DNA of 64,000 nt from Balneolaceae bacterium. GTDB lineage: Bacteria; Bacteroidota; Rhodothermia; Balneolales; Balneolaceae. Below are positions 9,871-19,468 of the stretch, in pieces. The notes under the pieces are model-generated. The model did no database searches and was not told the DNA's origin. It saw nothing but the letters and a program-made list of their open reading frames with translations. Every line of letters starts with the position of its first letter. The first letter of the stretch is position 1. The translations under genes were made by a program, and so were the position numbers. The stretch lies in assembly GCA_007694095.1 (NCBI GenBank), contig RECI01000164.1:1-64000 (forward strand), given 5' to 3'.

Positions 9871-10671
9871 TTACGATCTTCTGAATATCTTTCGTACGCT
9901 GGCAGCAAAACCATCTACCCACTTTATAGTTGTTACCGTTCGGGTAACCCGCGGATCTCTCGTGGGTGAGGCCATGATCAGGCGCGCAAGTACAGCGGCC
10001 TGGTCATCGAGTGCCCTGCGGAGTATTCTTGATTCGGTAGGAGTAGCTGCACGGGTTAAAGCGATCGCAAACGACCAGGCATGATCGCGAGCTTTCGGTA
10101 TGCTGAAATTGGTAATCTCATCACTTACGTAGCCTGTTTTTTTATCGAGCCGTTTCAGTATGGGAGCGTATTTAACCGAAACCTCACGTTTCATCTGTTC
10201 TGTGGCTTTTGCCAGGACGTCATTGATCCTGTTGTGATCACCATATTTTTGAACCCTCTCAGGATCGATGGAGACATCAAATAGTGCAATGGCTAAATCG
10301 TGGTTGATATGCGCGTTGATGCCAAGCAGCAGATGCTGGATTATAAGACCTTCTTTTTCCTTTGCAAGGCTGAATGATATTTTCCACGATTTTGGGACAA
10401 GATTTAGGTTCCCCTTTTCATCATTCATCACCGCTTCGCGATACAAATTGGCAAAGCGTATCAGGTAGATACGGGTCCAGGTTGCATCAGTAAAAACTGA
10501 GTCGCCAAGCCCTTTTTCTATTGACCTGGTGATGTGGAGATATGCGGTGGCAAAAACGCCACGTAAATCACCTGATTCCAGGCAAAGATCTTCAAATGCA
10601 GATAGTTTTTTTATGACCTCATCAACAGATATAAATTCATCACGAAAGAGAAACTGGACTTTTTCTGGCAT
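9871..10671 (-). CDS. DUF5995 family protein
   Basis: A 266-residue predicted cytoplasmic, all-helical protein. The motif LLLGINAHINHDLAIAL (about residues 123-139) matches what I recall of DUF5995, whose biochemical role is not established. The C-terminal region is rich in arginine and alanine (ALTRAATPTESRILRRAL). It starts two bases after the end of lgt on the same strand and is probably co-transcribed with it. No signal peptide is seen. The family assignment rests on the HIN-x-DL motif and overall length only. Confidence 0.65.
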   Translation of the reverse strand: MPEKVQFLFRDEFISVDEVIKKLSAFEDLCLESGDLRGVFATAYLHITRSIEKGLGDSVFTDATWTRIYLIRFANLYREAVMNDEKGNLNLVPKSWKISFSLAKEKEGLIIQHLLLGINAHINHDLAIALFDVSIDPERVQKYGDHNRINDVLAKATEQMKREVSVKYAPILKRLDKKTGYVSDEITNFSIPKARDHAWSFAIALTRAATPTESRILRRALDDQAAVLARLIMASPTRDPRVTRTVTTIKWVDGFAASVRKIFRRS

Positions 10672-10673
10672 CT

Positions 10674-11705
10674 TTATTTTTTCTTCAGGGGTGCCCCGGC
10701 TTTATTCCAGTTTACTTTTTTCAGCAGGAGCCAGATACCTATCAAAACGAATGGAATACTAAGAAGCTGACCCATGTCGAGTGCTGCACCGGCAAGAAAA
10801 TTGGCCTGGGTTTCTTTTGTAAATTCAATCAAAAATCTACCGGTAAACAACATTACCAGGAAAGTGCCAAAAAGTGATCCTTCGGGTGGGTTTTTTTCAT
10901 ATTTGTAATAAATCCATCCCAGCACAACCAAAACTAATATACATAGTAAAGCCTCATAAAGCATGGATGGATGACGCGGGAGCATATCCACTTTTGCAAA
11001 GATAATGGCCCAGGATACATCGGTTGGCATACCTAGAATTTCGGAATTAAAAAAGTTTCCAAAACGGATAAACATCCCACCGATAGCAACACCCGGCACC
11101 ACTCTGTCAGCTACCCACATAAATGTGGTTTTGGCAGTTTTTCGGGCATAGAGATACATTGCAATAATGATACCTACGGCTGCGCCGTGGCTGGCCAGGC
11201 CGCCAGTCCATACCTGAGGAATAAGGTGGATATTCCGCAGGTAATAGTCAGCCTCGTAAAAGAAAACATGGCCTAACCGGGCTCCGATAATTGTTGCCAC
11301 AAGAACGTAAATCAAAAGCCTGTCAAGCTCTTCCTGAGATCTTCCGGCATCTTTAAACATTTTGAAACCAATCATGTAGCCTGTTATAAAAGCCATTGCA
11401 AACATCAGGCCGTACCATCGCGGTTCGAGAGGGCCAATACTATTCAGGGAAGGCGAATCGATAAACAGAAATGGCAGTTGAGCAATAATGATTGATCCGA
11501 CTAAAAGAAGCCAGAATTTTGCCGGTGGTGGTGGTTCTGGTTCCTGGCCTTTTTTTACTTTAGGTATGATTTGCTGATATCCGAAATAAAAAAGTATAGC
11601 CGCCAAAACCAGGCCCCAAATAGAAATGGAAAACGGTAGTTGGACTTCAGGAATCGAAAAGAGTACAGGATCAAAATCCCATATAATGAAATTGTTAGAA
11701 TTCAT
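10674..11705 (-). CDS. lgt: Prolipoprotein diacylglyceryl transferase
   Basis: Lgt transfers diacylglyceryl from phosphatidylglycerol to the lipobox cysteine of prolipoproteins in the inner membrane. This 343-residue protein has seven or so membrane segments. The Lgt signatures are GGLASHGAAVG (equivalent to the family's HGG region), RFGNFFNSEILG (equivalent to GRIGNFINGE-x-WG) and RHPSMLYEA. It is longer than E. coli Lgt, partly from an N-terminal extension with a proline run (EPEPPPPAKFW). It is first in an apparent pair with the DUF5995 gene. Many lipoproteins elsewhere in the window are its predicted substrates. Confidence 0.93.
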   Translation of the reverse strand: MNSNNFIIWDFDPVLFSIPEVQLPFSISIWGLVLAAILFYFGYQQIIPKVKKGQEPEPPPPAKFWLLLVGSIIIAQLPFLFIDSPSLNSIGPLEPRWYGLMFAMAFITGYMIGFKMFKDAGRSQEELDRLLIYVLVATIIGARLGHVFFYEADYYLRNIHLIPQVWTGGLASHGAAVGIIIAMYLYARKTAKTTFMWVADRVVPGVAIGGMFIRFGNFFNSEILGMPTDVSWAIIFAKVDMLPRHPSMLYEALLCILVLVVLGWIYYKYEKNPPEGSLFGTFLVMLFTGRFLIEFTKETQANFLAGAALDMGQLLSIPFVLIGIWLLLKKVNWNKAGAPLKKK

Positions 11706-11830
11706 GTGGTTTATTAATAATTAAACTGTATAACAAAACAAAATACAAAAGCGGGAATCTAAATTCTTTCAGAGATTAAACTGAATTATCCTGTTCAGCT
11801 AAAAAGTTAGAGCACCTGATTTACAAGGCA

Positions 11831-11866
11831 TAAAAAAAGCCCCTCATTTTTTTATTGAGGAGCTTA
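11831..11866 (-). terminator. Intrinsic terminator after the coiled-coil barrel gene
   Basis: Read on the minus strand, AAGCTCCTCA, an A/T loop and TGAGGGGCTT form a stem that is followed by seven Ts. It lies 20-55 bases past the stop codon of the gene at 11887-13992 and insulates it from lgt. Confidence 0.85.
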
Positions 11867-11886
11867 TGAATATTGTTTATAAATCT

Positions 11887-13992
11887 CTATTTCTTTTTGG
11901 ATTTGGATGAAAACAGGTCACCAAAAAAGTCAGAAACTTCGGTGGCAGCCATCGAAAAGAAGGCAAATACGGATGAACTGTTTCGCCCATTCTTGTCAGC
12001 CCGGGATTTTTTTGACTCATCTGGAATTTCTTCTACTTTTGGCGCAATAGGTTCTTTCTGCTTGGGTCTCTTGGGCTCTAATACCACGCTGTGTTCCGGA
12101 ACAGTGTAACTTGGTTTTGCTTTGCTTTCAACTTTAGGAATTACAACTTCTTCAATATTCTGATCGTTATCCTCTTCTTTTACAGCCCCGGCAGCAACTG
12201 CTCCGGTTGCCGCGGCGGTACCGGCACCGGTTCCTGATTTTTTCACACCTGATTTGGGTGAAAATGCTTTTGCAACGTAGTAAATAATTCCTGCGGCCAC
12301 TAAAGCAAGTATAACATAGATGAGCCACAGCGGACTTCTCCGATCTGCTTCATCGGCTTCAGCATCTTCAGGATCGAGCATAGGTTCTTCTGTAACTGCT
12401 CTTTCATCTGGTGTAAGCTCTTCTGCAAGCTCCGTGTCTTCAGGTGAGATTTCATCGATTGCAGCTCTCTCTTCCCGCTCGACCCGGTCATCAGTGTAAA
12501 AATCCTCGACGATTGGCCGGTCTTCCTCTCGGTCATCATCAGGTTCAATTTCTTCCATTTCCGGTTCTTCAAGAAGGTCGGTTTCCGGTTCCTGGGCTAC
12601 CGTTCGTGGTACATCGACTATTATGGTTGTATCTTGTTCATCTTCATCAAGTGGTTCCTCCGTTGTCGGCAGATCAGCGATATCAGTCAGAGGATCGGTT
12701 TCTTTCCTTCCCTCAAGTTCCGGCTGCATTCGCGCCTGGTAGTCGGGATCAGCAGGATCAACAATCGTCTCTGGCTCATCCGGCCTTAGCAGATCGCTGA
12801 TATCGCGCCCGTCAATTGCACGTTCAAGATCACGTTCAAGAGAATCGATTTCACTCTGAAGTTCACGGATCGATGCAGCATACTGTTCTTCCTGCTGAAC
12901 CCTTGCCTGTTCTTGAGCAGCAAGTTCGTCTTGCAACGAACGTATAATAGACGACAACGATTCAATTTCAGTTGCATTTGCATCAGCTCTTCCTCTTTCT
13001 CTTGCAAGTTCTTCTTCAAGTGCTGCAATTCTTGATTGAAATTCATTGAGGGTGTTTGCATAGTGTTCAACGAGTGCATTACGGGCTTCTTCTTCGGATA
13101 GCCTTTGTGCTTCAAGTGAGTCAATGAGACTTCTTAGTGATCTGACTTCCTCAGCAAAGAGTTCATCCTGCCGGGCAATTAGTGCTTCTTCAAGTTCACG
13201 AAGTACGTCACGATCGCCCAATGTTGGCAAAGCAGGTGCCCGCGACGGTACATGCCAATCAGCATCACGGCTACTACCCCCAAACTTAAACTGTATACCA
13301 ACCGATACCGCGCTCCATGATCTTGAACTTTGAGCAGCTCCTCCAAGATTCAGTAATTCACCAACAAAATTTCCATCAATGATATCCCTGCTTGAGGAGA
13401 TGTACTCGTATTGAGCAAAGGAGTCAATTCTTGGCCCAAGATTAAACCTCACACCACCACCAAAAGTTGTGAAAAAAGAAGTAAAGGGGTGGTCTTTAGC
13501 AGAAACTGAAGATTGATTTATTTCCGGCCTGTCTGATTCGATGCTAACATTATTGAACATTAAGCCGGTCCCGAAACTGCCGTAAATATTAAAATTACTG
13601 GATGTGGCACCAAACAACCGAAGTAAACTTAATTGAGTTGTAATCGAAGTGGTGAGGTAATTATTTTCAAAAGAAAGAAGGTCCTGGTCAAAAAAATCAC
13701 TTAGAATGGTGAATCTGCCATAAACAATATTAGATTGCAGGGCTATTTCGGGGGATATTACATATCGAATATTGAAGCCGAGATTTGTATTAAACTGATC
13801 CTGAAACTCAAAAGCACCTGCAACACCCGACTGGAAAGATGAAGTGCCCATGTGGCCTTTCGCAACATTACCCATTATGCCAAGGCTTAATCTATTAGGC
13901 TCATCGTCATTATTATTTTGTGCGTGCAAATGGGTGGTTTGCCAAATCAGCAAAGTAAAAAGTATTGTTAGAATCTTCCCCGAATACATCAT
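11887..13992 (-). CDS. Barrel-type outer-membrane protein with long coiled coil and C-terminal membrane anchor
   Basis: A 701-residue protein. After a signal peptide (ending HLHAQ), residues 30-245 are a barrel-like domain paralogous to that of the SPOR protein at 2134-3441 (shared TTSI-x-TQLSLLRLFG and NIYGSFGTGL). Residues 265-395 are a coiled coil rich in E, R, L and A. Residues 400-545 form a very acidic low-complexity linker. A hydrophobic segment (LWLIYVILALVAAGIIYYV, about 555-573) precedes a lysine/proline-rich tail ending SKSKKK. The order of barrel, coiled coil and membrane segment suggests an envelope-spanning tether. That role is inference. Confidence 0.65.
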   Translation of the reverse strand: MMYSGKILTILFTLLIWQTTHLHAQNNNDDEPNRLSLGIMGNVAKGHMGTSSFQSGVAGAFEFQDQFNTNLGFNIRYVISPEIALQSNIVYGRFTILSDFFDQDLLSFENNYLTTSITTQLSLLRLFGATSSNFNIYGSFGTGLMFNNVSIESDRPEINQSSVSAKDHPFTSFFTTFGGGVRFNLGPRIDSFAQYEYISSSRDIIDGNFVGELLNLGGAAQSSRSWSAVSVGIQFKFGGSSRDADWHVPSRAPALPTLGDRDVLRELEEALIARQDELFAEEVRSLRSLIDSLEAQRLSEEEARNALVEHYANTLNEFQSRIAALEEELARERGRADANATEIESLSSIIRSLQDELAAQEQARVQQEEQYAASIRELQSEIDSLERDLERAIDGRDISDLLRPDEPETIVDPADPDYQARMQPELEGRKETDPLTDIADLPTTEEPLDEDEQDTTIIVDVPRTVAQEPETDLLEEPEMEEIEPDDDREEDRPIVEDFYTDDRVEREERAAIDEISPEDTELAEELTPDERAVTEEPMLDPEDAEADEADRRSPLWLIYVILALVAAGIIYYVAKAFSPKSGVKKSGTGAGTAAATGAVAAGAVKEEDNDQNIEEVVIPKVESKAKPSYTVPEHSVVLEPKRPKQKEPIAPKVEEIPDESKKSRADKNGRNSSSVFAFFSMAATEVSDFFGDLFSSKSKKK

Positions 13993-14420
13993 TTAAAGAG
14001 CTGTTTGGAGTAATAAGAAATGACATCAATAGATAGTAACATAACCATTTCGATAAAAAAAAGCTTTAAACATAAAAAAACTTTTCATTAGTAGATTTTT
14101 CGAAGAGTTTCAAATAAACATTTTCGAAAATCGATTTCCGCTTCTTGCAACCTGCAACGCAAGATTTAAAGTGGTTTTGTAGAAGCGTTGTAACTATTAA
14201 CTTCACATTATTTATAAAAAAAGTACATCTAGTGCACACAATATACTTATTAAAAAAAAAAAACAAGTATAAATAGTGAAATTTAACAGCTGCAACCGGT
14301 TGATTAAAAAATCACATAAATTCGAAATCAATATGTCAATCACACCGGCTTAATGATCATTTTTACCCTTGTATTGTGAATATATGTTTCATTACGGAGA
14401 ACATGTAATTCACTTTAGCT
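13993..14420. other. AT-rich intergenic stretch, no gene recognised
   Basis: This 430-base stretch separates two minus-strand genes and is very AT-rich, with several runs of A or T of eight or more. A 66-codon frame inside it is lysine/phenylalanine-rich and looks like chance. It must hold the promoter of the gene at 13992, but I cannot name its elements. Confidence 0.5.
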
Positions 14421-15434
14421 TTATTCGAGGATCGTTACACATGTATGTGCGTTGCCAATATCAAGGCCCAGGCTTAGCGTATCAGGTGAACTTCGTTTAT
14501 TGGCAGAATGTAAGCAATATCCAGTGCTGGCCATTGTAAGCGGATCATCCGGAATTTCAATTTTCAGAAGGCCTTTAAACTCGTCGTGAAAGCAATTCAC
14601 CAGTTCAGGGTAATTAGCACCGCCGCCAACCAAAATTAATGTACTGGATTTGTTAAAATCTTCATCAATCCAGGTATTCTGAATCAATGGCGAAATGACG
14701 TTACTGTAGTATTGTTTCATTACAGTTTTTCGAATTTCCGTCAAATCAATTCGTTTTCTGTTAATGGTAATACTGCCATTTTTTAAAGCCTGGTCGAACT
14801 GGTGTTCGGTTCTGAGTCCCAAATAATGGGTTGTTGCCATTTCTTTCATCGCGGAATCTATGGCGTAGCGAAGTCCATTACCGCTGTTTAGTGTTCGCTG
14901 GATGAAACCATTGTCGGTACATAAACCGAATTCCAGTGTGCCATATCCCAAGCTGACAACAAACATATTTCCGCGAATATTCATATCCCCCTCGCGGGCC
15001 GTGATGATTGATCCAAATAACTCCGGGATTATATTAATCCGTTCCAGATTCACTTCAACATCTTCATACCCGGGGCCGCCATAGGGCCTTGTATCCTGTC
15101 GTATGGTTTCAAGTTTACTGATATAATCGGATGCGGCGGTTTTAAAGATATTAAACGTAGCGTGAGGAAAACCGGTAGTCAGGGATATTGGTTTGTCAAG
15201 AGCATAATCGGCAGCAATAACCAAACCTGATTTAAGCAGTAACTGATAATCAAGGTCATCCGGGGCGCTGTTGATGCCTTTATGCGGTGCTTTGCCTTCG
15301 GATAGTGCTAAATGGCCAATGATATAATCTTCTTTTTCGTGCTGGATTTTTATCCCGGCAGACCTGTCTGTGGTAACATTTACTAAAGTGGAGCCGAAAC
15401 TTTCCGAAACACTTGGATATAGAAATTTTTTCAT
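14421..15434 (-). CDS. ParM/Alp-like actin-family ATPase with circularly permuted order
   Basis: Actin-fold features are present. YPSVSESFG at 6-14 and DYIIGHLALSEG at 36-47 are typical of early strands of archaeal/plasmid actin-like proteins. SLGYGTLEFGL at 161-171 sits where the phosphate-2 loop belongs, though its usual aspartate is serine. LVGGGANYPEL at 268-278 is the adenosine motif. The phosphate-1 motif GLDIGNAHTCV, normally within the first 15 residues, is at 323-333, five residues before the end. An in-frame TAA lies seven codons upstream of the ATG, so no N-terminal copy can be added. This indicates a circular permutation. Its role (filament, DNA or cell-shape function) is unknown, and it appears monocistronic. 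Confidence 0.75.
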   Translation of the reverse strand: MKKFLYPSVSESFGSTLVNVTTDRSAGIKIQHEKEDYIIGHLALSEGKAPHKGINSAPDDLDYQLLLKSGLVIAADYALDKPISLTTGFPHATFNIFKTAASDYISKLETIRQDTRPYGGPGYEDVEVNLERINIIPELFGSIITAREGDMNIRGNMFVVSLGYGTLEFGLCTDNGFIQRTLNSGNGLRYAIDSAMKEMATTHYLGLRTEHQFDQALKNGSITINRKRIDLTEIRKTVMKQYYSNVISPLIQNTWIDEDFNKSSTLILVGGGANYPELVNCFHDEFKGLLKIEIPDDPLTMASTGYCLHSANKRSSPDTLSLGLDIGNAHTCVTILE

Positions 15435-15630
15435 AGATTGGTAATAGATTAATTATTTTAGATTTAAAGATGTAAATGGTCGATAAATCAAGATTCAGAA
15501 ATCACCATAATCTTATATCTGCATAAACTAACAATAGTTTTGAAAACTAACTTATCAGGAAAAGTATAGAAAATTTCCGACAAATGATGATTTCATTCAT
15601 GCAAGGCACTAAATAAAATTGACTGTTACC

Positions 15631-18600
15631 CTAATTTAGAAACCTTCTCAGTATATCCCTTGCTCCATCCTGCACGGCATCTCTTACGATTCGTTCAATG
15701 GTTTCACCATCCGGGCGAACCTGCGGGTTTGAAGTTGTACCTGTAATTCTGACCGGAACTGCCATTCGCCCGTCTTCAAGCTGCAGGGCATTTGCTGCTG
15801 TGGAAGAAATGACCGATGCAATTCCCTGTTTGAAGCGCTCAGGAAGCAGGATTGTTGCCTTATAATTGATACGGTCGTTCACCATATGGAGGGTTCCTTC
15901 AAGTTGCATGCCAAGATTGCCGCTGGTGAGGCTAAAGTTCTGTATGGTCATCACTGTATCTTTAATACTGAAATCTGCATTCCAGGCATCAAGAGTGAGT
16001 GCTTCAAGTTCGCTGGCATTTAAAAATTCTGCAACACGTTTTTGAATGGGATGGCCCCGCATTTGTGCACGGCTCATGCCAAATGTTCCGCTGGCATCTG
16101 TGGTGGTGATATCGGGGTTGATCTCCGGGGTAAGTTCTGTGTAATATCGTATTTCTGTGTTGAACACTCCGGAAATATAGTTGTGTAGTGTACTTTCAGG
16201 GCCAAGGAATCCGGTATCACGGAAGAATGTTTCAGCTTTTACTCCTTCCAGCTTTCCATTAAACAGGAGATTGGTTTTAATAGGATCAGGTACATTCCAG
16301 TCCATTCGCCCGGTGGCTTTGCCATCAAACAATTTTGCTTCAGCCTCATCCACCCGGATCAGCGTTGGTGTGATGCGGCTTGTCCCTTTTATTTCAGTAA
16401 TCGGGATCCCGAAAATCACAAGTCGTTCGATATTTGCATTTACGTTTGCTGTAAGATTGGGTAACTCAATAGGAATAGGATCGTCCGTTTCATCATCCCA
16501 GTCAATCATCTCGTCCATATTTAAAAACCGGCTGTGGTAGGTTCCTGAAATGGCTGGCATGGTTTCGGTTGAGGTATGATCATCCAGAAAGCCAAGATAA
16601 TTGCGCAGTGATCCCTGCAGTGTGATGTCGGTTGATCCGTACATCATGGAGAAGCGTTCGAGATTCATGGATTGCGGTGTGATACTCATTCTGCCATTGA
16701 GATCAGTTACCGGCAAAAACAGCGAATCACCGGCAGCAGAAACATTGTTTACTTCGAGTGACCCATTGAGTGCAATTCTTTTAATATCATTAACCGGTCC
16801 TCTGGAGCGAAGGTTCATTACGGCGGTACCCTGAAGTTCCTGAATCCACGGTTCTAGTGTATAGTAAGAAGTTACACTGCTTAACAAAGCATTTCCGTCA
16901 ATGGTGAGATCCACTTCAGGGTTATCGCTTAAATAATTTGTAACAGTTCCGCTCATTGACAAGGCATTATCTCCAGTTTTAAAACGTGCCTCGCTGATAT
17001 TTAACCTTCGGCCGCTCGCTTCTGCCCGAAATGTAACATCCTCCAGCGGATTCGTTGTGATGCTATGGGCAAGATATCCGTTGGTAAGCTCAAACGTACT
17101 CTGCTGCAGAAGCGATTCTATCTGATCGGGATCGGGCCGGCCACGGAGGTTGATTTCTGCAATCAGCCTGCCGCTCATTCTCAGAGTGTCTTCATCAATC
17201 GGGTAAAATTCTTTGATTGTAGCAAGGTCAAAGTTAATATTAGAGCGTACATCCACGGTTCTGCGTTCTTCGTCAAGAGGACGAAGAATGGATCCGGATA
17301 GTGTAAACCGGTTGTTTGCAGCGGTAAAACCCGATTCAGCGATTAGAATACGCTCCTGGTTTGCATCAACCCGGGCATTGATCTGTTCAATGGCACGCGG
17401 AACATCAATGTATTTTAAAAGGCCGTTTGTAAGCTGGAAGTTGCCTGAAAAGGTGGCGTTTTCGGGCTGATCAATTCTGCCATTGGCCCGCGCATCTGTC
17501 TTAAGTAACCCGGCAAGCTGTTCAATTCCCAAATCCTGGATCGGGTAGAAACTGCTGACGGTGGCCAGGTCAATATCACCATCCAGGTCGAGTGAAAATG
17601 TGGCATCCTCTTCGAGAGGCCGTTCAATAGTGCCGGAAGCTGTTACACTGTTCACACCCGCACGTGCCCTGAAATTGCTGATGGTGGCAAGCTCGTTATT
17701 AAAGAGGATCTGAAAATGAATATCCTCGATTGCCTGGGGCAGGTCAGGATTTTGCAGGTACCCATCGGCAACCGCAATGATTAAGTCAAAATTGGGCAGA
17801 GTTTCTTCTGAATAAACACCATTAACAGAACCTTCAAGAACCAGTGAACCGCGTGTTTGCAATCCGGTGATGTACTCCTCATATTCAGCCGGAGCGAGCC
17901 GTAGCAATTCACCGAAATTTTCGGATGTGGATGAAAACTGAAGGGAAAGTGCAAGCTCATCACTGCTCCAGTTTGATACAGAACCGACCAGGTTCAGCGC
18001 AAGCCCGCGAATGGAAACGGTACCTTCAGTGAAGTTTAAAATTTCATTTTCAAGATCGAGTGTGGATACCTGGTTAATACTTAAATTAAGATTTGTGATA
18101 TAGGATGAACCATCTATGATCACATTCAATGAACCAACTTGAGCGTTGATTCTGCTTTCAATCAGCTCGGCAAAAAAGAGGGAAATGTCAGCATCAAGCT
18201 GTTCAAGAGTGACAATTGAATTGGTGGTATTATCGGTATAAAAGACAGAGGCATCATTCAGTTTAAAACCAGGAATGGAGATACTGTAACCTTCACCGTC
18301 ATCCACTGCTTCTTCGTCATCCAGAAGAAAATCAATATTGGTGGTAGAGTCAGCAAAAACTGTATAGTTCAGTATTGGTCTTGTAATTGAGAGACGTGCC
18401 ACGGAGATTTCATTCCTGAAAAGCGGGAATAGTTCAAGTGAGAGCAATAATTCATCAACAGATGCAACAGGGTTACCTTGCGGATCGGGTATTCGGAGGC
18501 CGTCAATATCTAGGCCGAAACGGGGGAATGTGCGGAAAAATGTAATAGACATTTTATCGACTTCCACCTCACTGCCAACTGCAGCCTGAACATGTGGTAG

Positions 18601-18705
18601 TATGGTATTTTTAAGGCGGTCGTCGGTGAAATAAAGATTTAATCCTACAAGCACCAGGATAAACAGCGCAAGCAAGACAGCAAGTATTTTTAAAAATAGT
18701 TTCAT
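15631..18705 (-). CDS. AsmA-family inner-membrane-anchored protein
   Basis: A 1024-residue protein starting with one membrane anchor (FLKILAVLLALFILVLVGLNL, about residues 4-23) followed by DRLKNTILPHVQAAVGSEVEV, the classic AsmA beginning. The rest is long repetitive beta structure with recurring N-F-x-L-x-G or SGT-type turns. This fits the lipid-channelling beta-groove of AsmA/TamB-like proteins. The C-terminal part (FGMSRAQMRGHPIQKRVAEFL, then a basic tail) matches the AsmA_2 region. Members are thought to move phospholipids or affect outer-membrane assembly. It is flanked by gaps on both sides and probably forms its own transcript. Confidence 0.88.
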   Translation of the reverse strand: MKLFLKILAVLLALFILVLVGLNLYFTDDRLKNTILPHVQAAVGSEVEVDKMSITFFRTFPRFGLDIDGLRIPDPQGNPVASVDELLLSLELFPLFRNEISVARLSITRPILNYTVFADSTTNIDFLLDDEEAVDDGEGYSISIPGFKLNDASVFYTDNTTNSIVTLEQLDADISLFFAELIESRINAQVGSLNVIIDGSSYITNLNLSINQVSTLDLENEILNFTEGTVSIRGLALNLVGSVSNWSSDELALSLQFSSTSENFGELLRLAPAEYEEYITGLQTRGSLVLEGSVNGVYSEETLPNFDLIIAVADGYLQNPDLPQAIEDIHFQILFNNELATISNFRARAGVNSVTASGTIERPLEEDATFSLDLDGDIDLATVSSFYPIQDLGIEQLAGLLKTDARANGRIDQPENATFSGNFQLTNGLLKYIDVPRAIEQINARVDANQERILIAESGFTAANNRFTLSGSILRPLDEERRTVDVRSNINFDLATIKEFYPIDEDTLRMSGRLIAEINLRGRPDPDQIESLLQQSTFELTNGYLAHSITTNPLEDVTFRAEASGRRLNISEARFKTGDNALSMSGTVTNYLSDNPEVDLTIDGNALLSSVTSYYTLEPWIQELQGTAVMNLRSRGPVNDIKRIALNGSLEVNNVSAAGDSLFLPVTDLNGRMSITPQSMNLERFSMMYGSTDITLQGSLRNYLGFLDDHTSTETMPAISGTYHSRFLNMDEMIDWDDETDDPIPIELPNLTANVNANIERLVIFGIPITEIKGTSRITPTLIRVDEAEAKLFDGKATGRMDWNVPDPIKTNLLFNGKLEGVKAETFFRDTGFLGPESTLHNYISGVFNTEIRYYTELTPEINPDITTTDASGTFGMSRAQMRGHPIQKRVAEFLNASELEALTLDAWNADFSIKDTVMTIQNFSLTSGNLGMQLEGTLHMVNDRINYKATILLPERFKQGIASVISSTAANALQLEDGRMAVPVRITGTTSNPQVRPDGETIERIVRDAVQDGARDILRRFLN

Positions 18706-18911
18706 ATGGGGCTCAATTGATTTAACAGGTAAACGCTTGAGAAGGCAGATTGTTTCTTTTCGGTAGGTACGAAATAAAATGGATATCTGATATAGAGGTG
18801 GGGCAAATTTTTATCAGGGCCGGTTATGATTATGATAAGGATGAGATTCTTTGTTAAAACTCTCAGCCAAGCGGCGTTACTACCAATGCAAAACCAGATC
18901 GGTCAATCACC

Positions 18912-18958
18912 ATTCGGTCATTCGGTTTATCGCAAATCAAAGAAGGGAATGACCGAAT
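18912..18958. repeat. Inverted repeat with 12-bp perfect arms
   Basis: ATTCGGTCATTC at 18912-18923 is mirrored exactly by GAATGACCGAAT at 18947-18958. Additional partly complementary bases (CGGTTTAT against AATAACCG) flank the arms. There is no T-run, so it is not an obvious terminator. It opens the repeat-rich gene-free region. Confidence 0.7.
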
Positions 18959-19009
18959 AACCGAAGAATCGAATGGCGATTGGCGAATGGATTAAACCCG
19001 CCCCCTTGC

Positions 19010-19260
19010 AAACACCCTGAAAGGGTGAAACAACAAAGCCCCGGGCGCAATGAGGGAAATCGCGCAGCGAATAGCCCCATGGAGCCCGGGGATAAACGAG
19101 CCGAACCCCCGCGTCTCCCGAGCGAAGATCTCTTGAAAGTGAAAATTAACATCGAGGGGATGGTGACAACGCGTTGTCAGGGTGATCAACCCCTTGCGGT
19201 GGCCAATGCCAGCCATCATGCCGCTGCCCCTCGAAACCTGCCGTACCTCCGGCACGGGGT
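19010..19260. repeat. Palindromic repeat modules
   Basis: Several short palindromes follow one another. ACCCTGAAAGGGTG begins near 19014. CCCCGGGC at 19039-19046 pairs with GCCCGGGG at 19084-19091. CCGTACCTCCGGCACGG lies near 19239-19255. Between them is GC-rich sequence unlike the flanking coding regions. I recall similar modules as dispersed elements in Bacteroidota genomes, but cannot verify the family. The small open frames crossing this region on both strands have no protein-like features. Confidence 0.55.
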
Positions 19261-19275
19261 CGCGCTTCGATCGCT

Positions 19276-19468
19276 GGTTTCTACAAACATTTCGCACCTC
19301 ACGGCGCGCTTGGTTTCATAAAATACATCGACGCATGAATAGGTTTGTGATTCAGAGATCGTTTGTTCCAATGCAACTTCCCTCGTCCCGGCAGGGATGG
19401 TATGTTTGTAGAAAATGACCGGCCCGAACATGCCTTTGTCCCGGCAGGGACAATATGTTTCTGGTTAA
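19276..19468. repeat. Repeat with TTTCTACAAACAT inverted arms and two GTCCCGGCAGGGA units
   Basis: TTTCTACAAACAT at 19278-19290 is the exact reverse complement of ATGTTTGTAGAAA at 19402-19414. The right arm belongs to a unit starting GTCCCGGCAGGGA at 19384 and continuing to TATGTTTGTAG. A second unit, GTCCCGGCAGGGA then CAATATGTTTCTGG, starts at 19438. No transposase is encoded, so these look like non-autonomous or decayed elements. Confidence 0.6.

Noticed and set aside
14066-14266. 66-codon minus-strand frame
   Set aside because: Low-complexity F/K/N composition in an AT-rich gap, no ribosome site or homologous motif.
19384-19468. Two direct repeats as a possible CRISPR array
   Set aside because: Only two units, divergent at the 3' side, with no cas genes in the window.
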